In this document: positions 9,143 through 17,939 of the stretch, piece after piece
How the letters are laid out: the number at the start of each line of letters is the position of its first letter
How positions within the stretch are numbered: the first letter of the stretch is position 1
Source: Mucilaginibacter sp. PAMC 26640
Lineage (GTDB): Bacteria; Bacteroidota; Bacteroidia; Sphingobacteriales; Sphingobacteriaceae
Reading direction: 5' to 3'
DNA: 64,000 nucleotides
Assembly: GCA_001596135.1 (NCBI GenBank)
Contig: CP014773.1
Location: forward strand, 2,604,001 to 2,668,000
Position numbers and translations under genes: made by a program
The notes under the pieces: generated by a model
What the model was told of the DNA's origin: nothing
The model's input: only the letters and a program-made list of their open reading frames with translations
The model's database searches: none

Positions 9143-9470
9143 AGTTTTTAGTCGGAAAGTCCGAAAGACCGAAAGACCGAAAGGCAGCAAGTTTTTAGTC
9201 GGGAAGTCCGAAAGGCAGTAAGTCTGGGAGGTAAAAGGACTTTCCGACCAGAGAAGCGATCTTTCGGACTTTACAACCGAAAATCAATCTTTCCGGCTTA
9301 CTGTCTTTCCGACTTTCCGACTAATTTTATCTTTCGGACTTTACAACCGGAAATCAATCTTTCCGACTTACGGTCTTTCCGACTTTCGGACTAATTTACC
9401 TTTCCGACTTTCGGACTAATTTTATCTTTCGGACTTACCGTCTTTCCGACTTTCGGACTAATTTCTACCT
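9143..9470. repeat. Tandem and inverted word repeats between glyS and the gldA-like gene
   Basis: The whole divergent intergenic region is repeats. Right part: a 70-bp unit starting CTTTCGGACTTTACAACC at 9261 is repeated at 9331 with few changes; a short remnant follows at ~9400 and a third unit lacking its middle at 9425. Left part (9143-9235): AGTTTTTAGTCGG-AAGTCCGAAAG occurs at 9143 and 9190, the inverse orientation of the same words. The basic word is CTTTCGGACT or CTTTCCGACT. Confidence 0.9.
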
Positions 9471-9479
9471 TTACCGCCA

Positions 9480-10184
9480 ATGAGCATTTCGGTATCAGGT
9501 TTAACAAAAATTTACGGGCAGCAGAAAGCGGTGGATAATATTTCATTTTCTGCAGGACCGGGCGTGTTGGGTTTTTTGGGGCCAAATGGCGCGGGTAAAT
9601 CTACCACCATGAAAATGCTCACCTGTTTTATTCCGCAAACATCGGGCAGCGCAGCTGTATGCGGGTTTGATATCAGCAAAAACCCCCTGGAGGTAAAGCA
9701 AAACATCGGTTACCTGCCGGAGAGTAACCCGCTGTATACTGATATGTATGTAAAAGAAGCGCTGGCATTTGTGGCGGGCATCCACAAACTATCCCAACCG
9801 GAAAAACGCATCAAGGAAGTGCTTGAACAAACCGGCCTGGCGCCCGAGCAGCATAAAAAGATCAACCAGCTTTCAAAAGGATACCGCCAAAGAGTAGGGC
9901 TGGCGCAAGCTATCATCCATGATCCGCAGGTGCTGATACTGGATGAACCCACCTCCGGGCTGGATCCAAACCAGTTGATTGGTATCCGCCAGCTGATAAC
10001 CGATTTGGGCAGAACCAAAACCATTGTATTATCCACCCATATTATGCAGGAGGTGGAGGCCGTGTGCAGCCGGGTAATTATTATTAATAAAGGCACCATA
10101 GCAGCAAACGATACCCTGCAAAACCTGCGGGATAGTAATGACGGCAAATCACTGGAAAGCATCTTCATCAGCTTAACTAATTAA
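9480..10184 (+). CDS. gldA: ABC transporter ATP-binding protein, GldA-like
   Basis: 234 residues, a single nucleotide-binding domain on the cytoplasmic face: Walker A GPNGAGKST (about residue 36), signature region LSKGYRQRVGLAQ, Walker B VLILDEPTSGLD, and the switch His in LSTHIMQEVE. The sequence resembles GldA, the ATPase that works with GldF and GldG in gliding motility and type IX secretion-linked functions of Bacteroidota. From memory GldA is usually near 300 residues, so this copy lacks the C-terminal extension. The gldF-gldG fusion is 1.8 kb downstream on the same strand, with two barrel genes between, which supports the assignment. A generic ABC-2 exporter ATPase is the alternative. 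Confidence 0.78.
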   Translation: MSISVSGLTKIYGQQKAVDNISFSAGPGVLGFLGPNGAGKSTTMKMLTCFIPQTSGSAAVCGFDISKNPLEVKQNIGYLPESNPLYTDMYVKEALAFVAGIHKLSQPEKRIKEVLEQTGLAPEQHKKINQLSKGYRQRVGLAQAIIHDPQVLILDEPTSGLDPNQLIGIRQLITDLGRTKTIVLSTHIMQEVEAVCSRVIIINKGTIAANDTLQNLRDSNDGKSLESIFISLTN

Positions 10185-10359
10185 TAAAAGAGGAGAGATT
10201 ATCTAGCTGGCCCTAATTGGTGACCTACGTTTAACTAGATGATAGTGATAGCTAGATATCAGAAAAATTGCGTTTAGGATTTCTAGCGGAACACCATGCG
10301 CGGATGAGTTTGAAACGTTGATTGTTCAAAAATTGCAACACTAATCATCAGCCGCAGAG

Positions 10360-10490
10360 TATACTTACCCCGGGTTTGCTAACTGCCCGGCCCTTTCTGC
10401 TACGTAAAGAGGGTGAAAATAATAAATAGGTGCCACGCTTCCCTCTTTACGCATTTCAGAAAGGTTTAGGGTTTGCTAACTCGCCGGGCA
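10360..10490. repeat. Dispersed palindromic repeat, copy 1 (in the 466-bp gap after gldA)
   Basis: Starts ACTTACCCCGGGTTTGCT and contains CTGCTACGTAAAGAGGGTG. It shares ~65 bases, with about ten differences, with 61085-61150. Internally CCTTTCTG (10392-10399) and CGTAAAGAGGG (10403-10413) pair exactly with CCCTCTTTACG (10441-10451) and CAGAAAGG (10457-10464), a long hairpin. I see no other feature in 10185-10650. Confidence 0.7.
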
Positions 10491-10650
10491 ATTGTCATAT
10501 TTTTGAAAATCAGGGTTTCAAGCCCATCATATCCGGTAATTGCAGTCGGGTATATTAAAAATAAAATTTCTCTGAGCTATGTTCTGTAAAACTTTAAAAA
10601 GGAAAATTATAATCGTATTTTCGGCCAAGCTAAACCCATCCGTATCGCAC

Positions 10651-11151
10651 ATGAAATTGTTTTTACTTTTAATTTTTATAGCTTGCTGTGGATATGCGCA
10701 TGGCCAAACTTCAGGTAAAGGTTTTGGGGTTGGGCTAGATCTGGGTATTCCAAGCAACAGCATCTATAACATTGGGTTTGGTGGTTCCGGCAAAGCAGAA
10801 GTGCCGCTGATTTCTTCACTTAGCCTAAGTGTAACGGCAGGCTACACCAATTTTTATTATAAAGGCGGGTTGATAGGCAACAACAAAACGCAGGATGCGG
10901 CTGGCTTCGTGCCCTTAAAAGCCGGTGTCAAATACTACGCCGGGGAGGGTTTCTATATAGAGGGTGAAACCGGTGTCGCTTTAGCAACAAACTATACAAA
11001 AAATACGCTCTTCGCATTTTCGCTTGGTCCGGGCTTTTTTATCGCCACCGGCAAACAAACCGGTGTGGATGTTGGGCTGCGGTATGAGAATTGGGGCAGT
11101 GGCCGTTTGCAGCAAACGGCCATTAGGGCGGCGTATCGCTTCAATTGGTGA
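10651..11151 (+). CDS. Small outer-membrane beta-barrel protein 1
   Basis: 166 residues from ATG 10651, where the signal peptide begins (MKLFLLLIFIACCGYAHGQ). The frame is open 24 codons upstream, but that stretch is not signal-like. The mature part is alternating polar/hydrophobic strands with many Gly and aromatic residues (LSVTAGYTNFYYKGG, GVKYYAGEGFYIEGETGVA, VDVGLRYENWGSG) and ends in RAAYRFNW, an aromatic-terminated last strand as barrel-insertion signals usually are. It resembles OmpW/OprF-like small barrels. The next gene is a clear paralogue. The function is unknown; the position between gldA and gldFG may be accidental. Confidence 0.8.
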   Translation: MKLFLLLIFIACCGYAHGQTSGKGFGVGLDLGIPSNSIYNIGFGGSGKAEVPLISSLSLSVTAGYTNFYYKGGLIGNNKTQDAAGFVPLKAGVKYYAGEGFYIEGETGVALATNYTKNTLFAFSLGPGFFIATGKQTGVDVGLRYENWGSGRLQQTAIRAAYRFNW

Positions 11152-11203
11152 TAGCAAATGATTTTAAATAAAATTTGAACGTATTACAAAACCGTAATTT
11201 GAT

Positions 11204-11731
11204 ATGAAAAGACTGATATTTATACTATTTGCTTTTGTTACAGTTTACGCACACGGGCAGGATAGCAACGTTATCACCCAGCCTAATAATAAAGCCATCA
11301 GTATAGGTGCCGAAGGGATGATCACCCGGAAAAATGCATTCTTTCCGTACGGTGTGGGCGTCTCTCTCAAAGGTGAATATCCGCTGGGCGAAGGTTTAAG
11401 TTTAACGGCAACGGGTGCTTACAATAGGTTTTTTATAAAAGATGCCTACAAAAATCCAACAGGTTCAACACCGCTGGCATCTTTCATTCCTGTTAAAGTG
11501 GGTGCAAAATATTTTATTGGTGGCGGTATATACACCGAGGGCGAACTTGGTGCCGCTATTGAAACAAATTACGAAAAGAAGAAGTATTTTAACCTTACAG
11601 TAGGGATTGGCTACACATTGCAGGTTACAACCCACAATAGTTTAGATTTTTCTTTCCGGTATGAAGACTGGGGTGACCAGACCATCAGGTTTGGTGCGTT
11701 GCGTGTTGCCTATCGCGCAGAATGGTTATAG
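11204..11731 (+). CDS. Small outer-membrane beta-barrel protein 2 (paralogue of the preceding gene)
   Basis: 175 residues with signal peptide MKRLIFILFAFVTVYAHGQ. It shares with the upstream gene the same strand order: LSLTATGAYNRFF / LSLSVTAGYTNFY, FIPVKVGAKYFIGGGIYTEG / FVPLKAGVKYYAGEGFYIEG, and SFRYEDWG / GLRYENWG. The two therefore arose by tandem duplication. It is a predicted outer-membrane barrel, with substrate or role unknown. The gap to the previous stop is 52 bases, so they may form a two-gene unit. Confidence 0.8.
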   Translation: MKRLIFILFAFVTVYAHGQDSNVITQPNNKAISIGAEGMITRKNAFFPYGVGVSLKGEYPLGEGLSLTATGAYNRFFIKDAYKNPTGSTPLASFIPVKVGAKYFIGGGIYTEGELGAAIETNYEKKKYFNLTVGIGYTLQVTTHNSLDFSFRYEDWGDQTIRFGALRVAYRAEWL

Positions 11732-12005
11732 TTTTAAAATACAGCGCTTACTTACCAGGGCCAGGCATGAATATATCAAATCATTAAATTCTGCAATGCT
11801 GCTCAGCCCAGTCTGCTATCAGGGCGGTTCGGCCGCATAATCGCCCGAAACTGCAGGAGAATCCTGGCCACGTCAGCATTTAAATCCAAGCTATTGCAGC
11901 AGCAGATCAAATTTATTCTGCAAATTTTCGTTAGTTGCTGGTAATTGTTATTGCCGAAACACTGCAAATTGTAACTTTACCACCTTTCAACATTAAAGCC
12001 ATAAC

Positions 12006-14408
12006 GTGTTCCCTATATTAAAGAAAGAGATAACCACCTACCTCAGTTCGTTGGTAGCCTATGTTACCATCAGCGTTTTCCTGTTGGTTTTAGGTTTATT
12101 TTTATGGGTTTTTCCTGACACCAGCATCCTGGCTTACGGTTACGCAGGGCTCGACAGCCTTTTTAGCACCGCTCCATATCTATTTATGTTCCTGGTGCCG
12201 GCTATAACGATGCGTTCGCTGGCAGAGGAACGCCGCGAGGGTACTTTTGAACTATTACTCACCCGCCCTTTAACCGATCTTCAAATTGTATTGGGTAAAT
12301 ATTTTGCCGGTGTGTTGGTCGTGCTGTTTGCCCTGGTACCAACGCTTGTATATTATTTCAGCGTTTATACATTAGGCACCCCGCAGGGCAATATCGATAC
12401 CGGTGCAGTTATCGGCTCCTATATCGGGCTGTTTTTGCTGGGCTCGGCTTTTACGGCTATCGGTTTGTTTGCTTCTTCGGTGAGTAAAAACCAGGTGATT
12501 GCCTTTACCATCGCTGTTTTCTTATGCTTCTTTTTCTATAGCGGGTTCGATTCCCTGAGTGGTTTGCTCTCGCTACAAAACCTGAGCCTGCAAAGCCTGG
12601 GGATCACCGAACATTATAATTCGGTAAGCCGCGGCGTACTGGATACCCGCGACCTGGTTTATTTTATCCTGCTGGATACACTCTTCATTTGGCTTACGCT
12701 GTTTGTTTTGCAGAGGCAGCAGCAAAAGAAATTTATAAATACCGAGTTCCTATCGGCCATTGGGTTGATGATAGCCCTTCAAATATTTTCTACATGGGCA
12801 TTTACCCGTTTCGATTTTACCAGGGAGAAGCGCTTTACCATATCGCCCGTCAGCCGCAATATATTGGATAGTTTGAGTGGGCCAGTTACCGTCAGCGTTT
12901 ATTTGCAGGGGGATAATTTTCCTGGTGGCATTAAGCGCTTGCAAACGGGTGTTAAAGATATGCTGAGCGATCTGCAGGCTTACAGTAACCGCAAGCTAAC
13001 TTTTATTTTTGTGGACCCGTTGAAGGGGCAATCGCAGGAGCAGCAAAAACAAACGTTTGAGAACCTCGCATCACAAGGGGTAGAGGCACAAAACCTAAGT
13101 GTTAAAACAGAAGATGGTGTACAGCAAAAGGTAATGTTTCCATTTGCACTGGTTAACTCTGGCGATAAAAGCATCCCCGTGAAATTGCTGGAGACGCAGA
13201 GCAATCTCAATTCATCGTACGAGGAGCAACTGAATAACTCCATCCAAAACCTGGAATACGCATTTACATCGGCCATTAAAAAAGTGAGCCGCGGAGGCAG
13301 GGAAAGGATTGGTTTTACAGAAGGGCACCAGGAGCTGGACGATGTACAGCTAAATGACGGGATGCGTTCATTGTCCGACGGCTATTTAGTAGGCCGGGTA
13401 AACTTGACTACGATACCATTTGATAGCCTGCGCAAGTTGGGCCTGCTGGTGATAGCAAAACCCAATAAAGCGTTTACCGAGCTGGAAAAATTTAAGATAG
13501 ATCAATATCTTATGCGTGGTGGCCGCGTGCTTTGGGCGATTGACCAGGTAAGCGCGGAGCTGGACAGCCTTAGGGGCCACGGCGGCGAACAACTGGCATT
13601 TAATAAAGAACTGAACCTGGACGATCAATTGTTCAGCTATGGTGTGCGGATCAATTATGATCTCATCGCCGATATGAACTGTGCCGAGATCCCGGTAACC
13701 ACGGGTAATTTGGGGGGGCAGGCACAGATCCAGTTACTGCGATGGTTGTTTTATCCCATTTATATTCCGCTATCCAAACATCCTATCGTAAAAAACCTGG
13801 ATGGCATCAGCAGCCAGTTTGCCAGTACCATCGATCTGCTGGATGTGAAGAACATCAGAAAAACGGTATTGCTGAATACCTCTCCTTATAACAAAAAGAT
13901 CAGGGTGCCTTACATGATGTCCCTACAGGCCCTGCAGCAGGAGCCAAAGCGGGAGGAATTTGATAATCCGCAGCGCATTACCGGCGTATTGCTGGAGGGT
14001 AAATTCAAGTCTGATTTCCGTAACCGGCCCATTCCCGACGGGCTGAACGAAAAGGTGGAGATCATTCCAGAGAGTAAAGCAACCAAAATGGTGGTGCTGA
14101 GCGATGGTGATATTTTGCGTAACCAGGTAGGGGCCGATGGCTCGCCATACCCGTTAGGGTACGACCGTTACACCCACCAAACCTTTGGCAACAAAAACCT
14201 GCTGCTGAACATTGCCGATTATATGGCGGATGATTCGGGGCTGATATCGCTGAGGAATAAAGAGATCCAGCTGCGGTTGCTGGATAAAGCCCGTGTGCGC
14301 AGCGAGAAACTCACCTGGCAGATCATCAACAATGTAGTGCCGATAGCAATAGTGTTAATATTCGCTATTTTTCAACATTATATCCGCAAGCGGAAGTATG
14401 CACATTAA
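12006..14408 (+). CDS. gldG: GldF-GldG fusion: gliding-motility ABC transporter permease plus GldG domain
   Basis: 800 residues with a GTG start. Residues 1-~240 are a six-helix ABC-2 permease equal to GldF (RSLAEERREGTFELLLTRPL marks the conserved cytoplasmic loop; LVPAITM precedes it). From residue ~245 the protein continues without a stop into a complete GldG: a membrane anchor, TRFDFTREKRFTIS, the DUF4350-like/auxiliary extracytoplasmic domain (GFTEGHQELDD; GGRVLWAIDQ), and a C-terminal anchor ending in HYIRKRKYAH. In Flavobacterium these are two genes whose lengths sum to about this size. With GldA it forms an ABC complex required for gliding. It ends 37 bases before dnaN. Confidence 0.88.
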   Translation: MFPILKKEITTYLSSLVAYVTISVFLLVLGLFLWVFPDTSILAYGYAGLDSLFSTAPYLFMFLVPAITMRSLAEERREGTFELLLTRPLTDLQIVLGKYFAGVLVVLFALVPTLVYYFSVYTLGTPQGNIDTGAVIGSYIGLFLLGSAFTAIGLFASSVSKNQVIAFTIAVFLCFFFYSGFDSLSGLLSLQNLSLQSLGITEHYNSVSRGVLDTRDLVYFILLDTLFIWLTLFVLQRQQQKKFINTEFLSAIGLMIALQIFSTWAFTRFDFTREKRFTISPVSRNILDSLSGPVTVSVYLQGDNFPGGIKRLQTGVKDMLSDLQAYSNRKLTFIFVDPLKGQSQEQQKQTFENLASQGVEAQNLSVKTEDGVQQKVMFPFALVNSGDKSIPVKLLETQSNLNSSYEEQLNNSIQNLEYAFTSAIKKVSRGGRERIGFTEGHQELDDVQLNDGMRSLSDGYLVGRVNLTTIPFDSLRKLGLLVIAKPNKAFTELEKFKIDQYLMRGGRVLWAIDQVSAELDSLRGHGGEQLAFNKELNLDDQLFSYGVRINYDLIADMNCAEIPVTTGNLGGQAQIQLLRWLFYPIYIPLSKHPIVKNLDGISSQFASTIDLLDVKNIRKTVLLNTSPYNKKIRVPYMMSLQALQQEPKREEFDNPQRITGVLLEGKFKSDFRNRPIPDGLNEKVEIIPESKATKMVVLSDGDILRNQVGADGSPYPLGYDRYTHQTFGNKNLLLNIADYMADDSGLISLRNKEIQLRLLDKARVRSEKLTWQIINNVVPIAIVLIFAIFQHYIRKRKYAH

Positions 14409-14414
14409 ATTTTA

Positions 14415-14422
14415 TACTTTTG
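14415..14422 (+). promoter_or_regulatory. Possible -7 box upstream of dnaN
   Basis: TACTTTTG fits the Bacteroidota TAnnTTTG box 23 bases before the dnaN ATG. No good -33 box is placed 19 bases upstream, so it is weak evidence for a separate dnaN promoter within the short gap after gldFG. Confidence 0.35.
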
Positions 14423-14445
14423 GTTGAACAAACGACTAACCCATT

Positions 14446-15570
14446 ATGAGATTTATAGTTTCCACATCAACATTACTCAAGCAACTGCAGTCTGTAAGCG
14501 GAGCGCTAAGCAATAGCACCGTATTGCCGATACTGGAAAACTTTTTGTTCGAGATAAAAGACGGAAACTTAACCATTTCTGCAACCGACCTGCAAACCAG
14601 CATGACTACCTCCTTGCCGGTAGAGGCAAAAGAAAATGGCCGTATAGCGATCCCGTCACGCATCCTGCTGGATACTTTAAAATCACTGCCAGAGCAGCCG
14701 GTAGCTTTCTCTGTAGATGATAAAACTTTTGCCATTGAGATTAGCGCCGGAGACGGTAAATACAAACTGAGCGGCGAGAATGGCGAAGATTTCCCGAAGA
14801 TCCCGGTAGTTGAGAACGCATCATCGGTAAACCTGCCCGCATCTGTGTTGGGCGAGGCGATCAACAAAACCATCTTCGCGGTAAGCAACGATGAGTTGCG
14901 CCCAGCCATGACGGGTGTATATTGCCAGCTAAGCAGCCAGCACCTTACCTTTGTAGCTACTGATGCCCATAAGCTGGTACGTTACCGCCGTAAAGATGCC
15001 AAGGCAGATAGCACCACCTCTTTTATCCTCCCGAAAAAAGCGTTAACACTTTTAAAATCTGCTTTGCCGGATAGCGATGTAAACGTATCGGTAGAGTATA
15101 ACAGCACCAGCGCATTTTTCAAGTTCAACAATATTAACCTGGTTTGCCGCCTGATTGATGAGCGCTACCCGGATTACGAAGCGGTTATCCCGAAGGAAAA
15201 CCCTAATAAATTAGCGATAGACCGTTTGGCTTTCCTGGGTTCATTGAGCCGTGTTGCCATCTATGCCAATAAAACCACTCACCAGGTACGTTTAAAAATA
15301 AACGGCAGTGAGCTAAATATTTCATCAGAAGATATTGATTTTGCAAACGAGGCACATGAGCGCCTGAGCTGCCAGTACGAAGGTGATGACCTTGAAATTG
15401 GTTTCAATGCCCGCTTCCTGATAGAGATGCTGAAGAATTTAACCTGCGAAGAGGTATCGTTAGAGATGTCGACCCCTAACCGTGCCGGTTTATTGCTGCC
15501 ACAAGGCGGTGATGAAAACGAAGATGTTTTGATGCTGGTAATGCCGGTAATGCTGAACAGCTACGCATAA
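14446..15570 (+). CDS. dnaN: DNA polymerase III subunit beta (sliding clamp)
   Basis: 374 residues, the normal clamp size. The protein forms the ring-shaped homodimer that tethers the replicative polymerase to DNA. The N-terminal domain begins MRFIVSTSTLLKQLQSVSGA and continues with NLTISATDLQTSM; the second domain contains RPAMTGVYCQL and FVATDAHKLVRYR; the third starts near IDERYPDYEAVIP and ends in LLLPQGGDENEDVLMLVMPV. It sits 37 bases after gldFG and ends before a clear terminator. dnaA is not adjacent, so this is not evidence of an origin. Confidence 0.97.
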   Translation: MRFIVSTSTLLKQLQSVSGALSNSTVLPILENFLFEIKDGNLTISATDLQTSMTTSLPVEAKENGRIAIPSRILLDTLKSLPEQPVAFSVDDKTFAIEISAGDGKYKLSGENGEDFPKIPVVENASSVNLPASVLGEAINKTIFAVSNDELRPAMTGVYCQLSSQHLTFVATDAHKLVRYRRKDAKADSTTSFILPKKALTLLKSALPDSDVNVSVEYNSTSAFFKFNNINLVCRLIDERYPDYEAVIPKENPNKLAIDRLAFLGSLSRVAIYANKTTHQVRLKINGSELNISSEDIDFANEAHERLSCQYEGDDLEIGFNARFLIEMLKNLTCEEVSLEMSTPNRAGLLLPQGGDENEDVLMLVMPVMLNSYA

Positions 15571-15630
15571 ATAGCCATTAGATAAGAGTGAATGGAGAGC
15601 GATGGTCTCAATCGACCATTCACTGCTCAT

Positions 15631-15660
15631 AAAAAAGTCTGGCTGGTGCCGGACTTTTTT
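15631..15660 (+). terminator. Intrinsic terminator of dnaN
   Basis: A6-GTC-T-GGC then TGGT loop then GCC-G-GAC-T6: an interrupted stem ending in a T run, ~60 bases after the dnaN stop. Confidence 0.85.
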
Positions 15661-15756
15661 ATTTAAATAGAACTGAATTTAGCGGTGTTGAATATTTTAA
15701 TAGCGGTAAGCACGTTATTGTAACAACAATTTGTTTATTTAGCACAAAGTCTGCCA

Positions 15757-16446
15757 ATGCGTTTCGAAAAAATTAAGGGTTATTATATTGGATGTTTGTT
15801 GTTGCTGATGGCCGTTGCTGTATACTCCTGTAAAAAGAACTACGATGTGCCGTCAACGTCGTCTACCCTTACCACCAAGCTGAATGTGATCAGCGCCACT
15901 ACCGATACCCTGAATTTTTATTTGAATGGCAGCCGGGTGAATAGCATTTCTTCTATCTATCCTTTTGGCAACACGGGCTACCTGGATGTAAAATACGGCG
16001 ACCAAACGTACCAGTTTAAGCCGTATCGTTCCTCTGCTGTGTTGTTTGATCTGCCACTGTCTTTAGATACCGGTCAGGTGTATTCCCTGTTTATTGCCGG
16101 CCGCCAGGCTAAAGATACTTTTATGAGCCTGGATACCCTGACAAGTGATACTGCAAACCGGGCAATGCTGCGGTTTGTTAATGCATCGCCGGATTCAGTG
16201 AATTTGGATGTAAGCATTGGCGATACGCTTAAATTTACGGTCAGGCCGTATAAAAGCATCAGCGCGTTTATACCGGTTGGCTCTGGCCTTAAGCATATTA
16301 AAGTGCTAAAAGCCGGCACTACCACGGCAATATCTGATACCACCCGCACCTTGTTGGCCAACACGGTTTATACCTTATTTGCAAAAGGAACGTTAGCAGG
16401 TACTGGCGGAGGGAAGTTTGGCACCGGTATGCTGGTTAATAAATAA
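15757..16446 (+). CDS. DUF4397 domain lipoprotein 1
   Basis: 229 residues. Signal peptide with a lipobox ending at Cys ~25 (AVAVYSCKKNY), so it is a lipoprotein of the cell envelope. The rest is two Ig-like DUF4397 repeats of ~95 residues: TTKLNVISATTDTLNFYLNG, and later RFVNASPDSVNLDVSIGDT with the closing NTVYTLFAKG. The role of DUF4397 is not established; it is frequent in Bacteroidota surface lipoproteins. It is followed after 11 bases by a second DUF4397 gene, so the two are surely co-transcribed. Confidence 0.85.
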   Translation: MRFEKIKGYYIGCLLLLMAVAVYSCKKNYDVPSTSSTLTTKLNVISATTDTLNFYLNGSRVNSISSIYPFGNTGYLDVKYGDQTYQFKPYRSSAVLFDLPLSLDTGQVYSLFIAGRQAKDTFMSLDTLTSDTANRAMLRFVNASPDSVNLDVSIGDTLKFTVRPYKSISAFIPVGSGLKHIKVLKAGTTTAISDTTRTLLANTVYTLFAKGTLAGTGGGKFGTGMLVNK

Positions 16447-16457
16447 ATTGATATAGG

Positions 16458-17201
16458 ATGGCAAGCAATAATAAAAGCGTAATATTAAAATACCTGTGTT
16501 TATTTATTTGCGGCGTGCTGGTTGTACCGCAACTGGTATCCTGCGGTAAGGATAGCACTACAACATCTTTGGGAAGTAATAATGGTTACTTAAATATTGT
16601 AAACCTGAGCCCCAATATTAACCCGGTAAACCTTTACGCCAGTTTTATAAAGCAGGGTACAACCATTTATCGTTATCCTACGCCATCAGATTATTTTTTG
16701 ATGAACATTATCGATACGCCTTTGCAAATAAGGCCGGCATTAACAACAACCAGCAGCCAGTCAAATTTAATTACCCTGCCACGGCAGTTAAACAAAAATA
16801 TCCGGTATACCTGGTATTTAACCGGCCTGCGCAGTGATAGTGCCTTTAGCTATATTTTTACGGTAGATTCCGGCGCAATACCCGCCCCTGGCCGTAGCAA
16901 AATCCGGATGGTTAACGCATCGCCCGGCACTACCGGCTTAAATTTAACAGCTAACGATTCCCTGGCTTTCTCCAAGGTGAGCTACAAGGGCGTTACGGAC
17001 TATAAAGAGGTTACGGCGGGGACTTATAATTTTAAGTTTACCAACGGTGCGGCAACATCTACCATATTAACTACGCTCAAAAACGTTACCGTGCTCGATG
17101 GTAAGCTGTATACCCTTTACACCTACGGCTTACTAAACCGTACCGATACGGCTGCCTTCAATGCGGGCATCATTTTAAACACCATTCCCGATAAAAAATA
17201 A
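16458..17201 (+). CDS. DUF4397 domain lipoprotein 2
   Basis: 247 residues with a lipobox ending LVSCGKDS (Cys ~29). It has the same plan as the gene before it: GYLNIVNLSPNINPVNLYAS opens the first Ig-like unit, and RMVNASPGTTGLNLTAND, close to RFVNASPDSVNLDVSIGD of its neighbour, opens the second; the end is KLYTLYTYGLLNRTD. A tandem duplication of a surface lipoprotein. Partner and ligand are unknown. Confidence 0.85.
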   Translation: MASNNKSVILKYLCLFICGVLVVPQLVSCGKDSTTTSLGSNNGYLNIVNLSPNINPVNLYASFIKQGTTIYRYPTPSDYFLMNIIDTPLQIRPALTTTSSQSNLITLPRQLNKNIRYTWYLTGLRSDSAFSYIFTVDSGAIPAPGRSKIRMVNASPGTTGLNLTANDSLAFSKVSYKGVTDYKEVTAGTYNFKFTNGAATSTILTTLKNVTVLDGKLYTLYTYGLLNRTDTAAFNAGIILNTIPDKK

Positions 17202-17255
17202 ATAGAAGGCGCGGTTACGCTTTATCTTACTATTTTTGGCAAAAATTTAAATGCT

Positions 17256-17912
17256 TTGGAATTACTACACAGCCTGATAGACTTCATCCTGCACATTGAT
17301 AAGCACCTTGCCGAAATAACCAGCCAATACCAAAGCTGGACTTATCTAATCCTGTTCTTCATCATCTTTGCGGAAACGGGGTTCGTGGTAACACCTTTCC
17401 TGCCCGGCGATTCGCTGCTGTTTGCAGCAGGTGCGCTAATAGCAGGCGGTGCATCTGGCCTGGATGTTCATTTGCTGGCGCTGATTTTGGTAGTGGCTGC
17501 CGTTGCAGGCAACAGCGTTAACTACATGTTGGGTAATTTTTTAGGAGCCAAGGTTTTTAAAGAAGAAAACAAGATCCTGAAGCTGAGCTATTACATTAAA
17601 ACCAAGGAATTTTTTGACAAGCATGGTGGCAAGGCGGTTATATTCAGCAGGTTTATGCCAATCATCCGCACCATAGCACCTTTTGTAGCAGGTGTTGGCC
17701 GGATGCCGTTTGGCCGGTACAGCTTGTATAACGTTATTGGAGGTGTCAGCTGGATCATACTATTCCTGTATGGCGGTTATCTATTTGGTAATGTGCCATT
17801 CTTCAAAAAGAACTTTTCCCTGGTTGCCATCGGTATCGTGCTGATCTCGATATTGCCGCCGATCATCGCATTTATCAGGAGCAAGATGTCAAAGCCCGAA
17901 GCGGCTAAGTAA
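17256..17912 (+). CDS. DedA family membrane protein (VTT domain)
   Basis: 218 residues, about five membrane segments. The family signature is present: FAETGFVVTPFLPGDSLLFAAG at the first re-entrant region and FSRFMPIIRTIAPFVAGVG at the second, both with the conserved Pro and Arg. DedA/VTT proteins act in phospholipid scrambling (undecaprenyl phosphate or PE recycling) and membrane homeostasis. The start is TTG at 17256 (MELLHSLIDF); the nearby ATG at 17251 is in another frame and hits a stop after eight codons. Gap of 54 bases to the lipoprotein pair. Confidence 0.9.
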   Translation: MELLHSLIDFILHIDKHLAEITSQYQSWTYLILFFIIFAETGFVVTPFLPGDSLLFAAGALIAGGASGLDVHLLALILVVAAVAGNSVNYMLGNFLGAKVFKEENKILKLSYYIKTKEFFDKHGGKAVIFSRFMPIIRTIAPFVAGVGRMPFGRYSLYNVIGGVSWIILFLYGGYLFGNVPFFKKNFSLVAIGIVLISILPPIIAFIRSKMSKPEAAK

Positions 17913-17939
17913 GACGAAGCGACGAATATTTACTGCTTT

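Noticed and set aside
9710..10168. 152-codon frame antisense to the gldA-like gene
   Set aside because: It lies fully opposite a well-supported ATPase and shows low-complexity Ser/Leu composition typical of shadow frames.
14446..15570. dnaN as a hint of the replication origin
   Set aside because: No dnaA gene and no cluster of DnaA boxes seen nearby; dnaN is not linked to the origin in many Bacteroidota.
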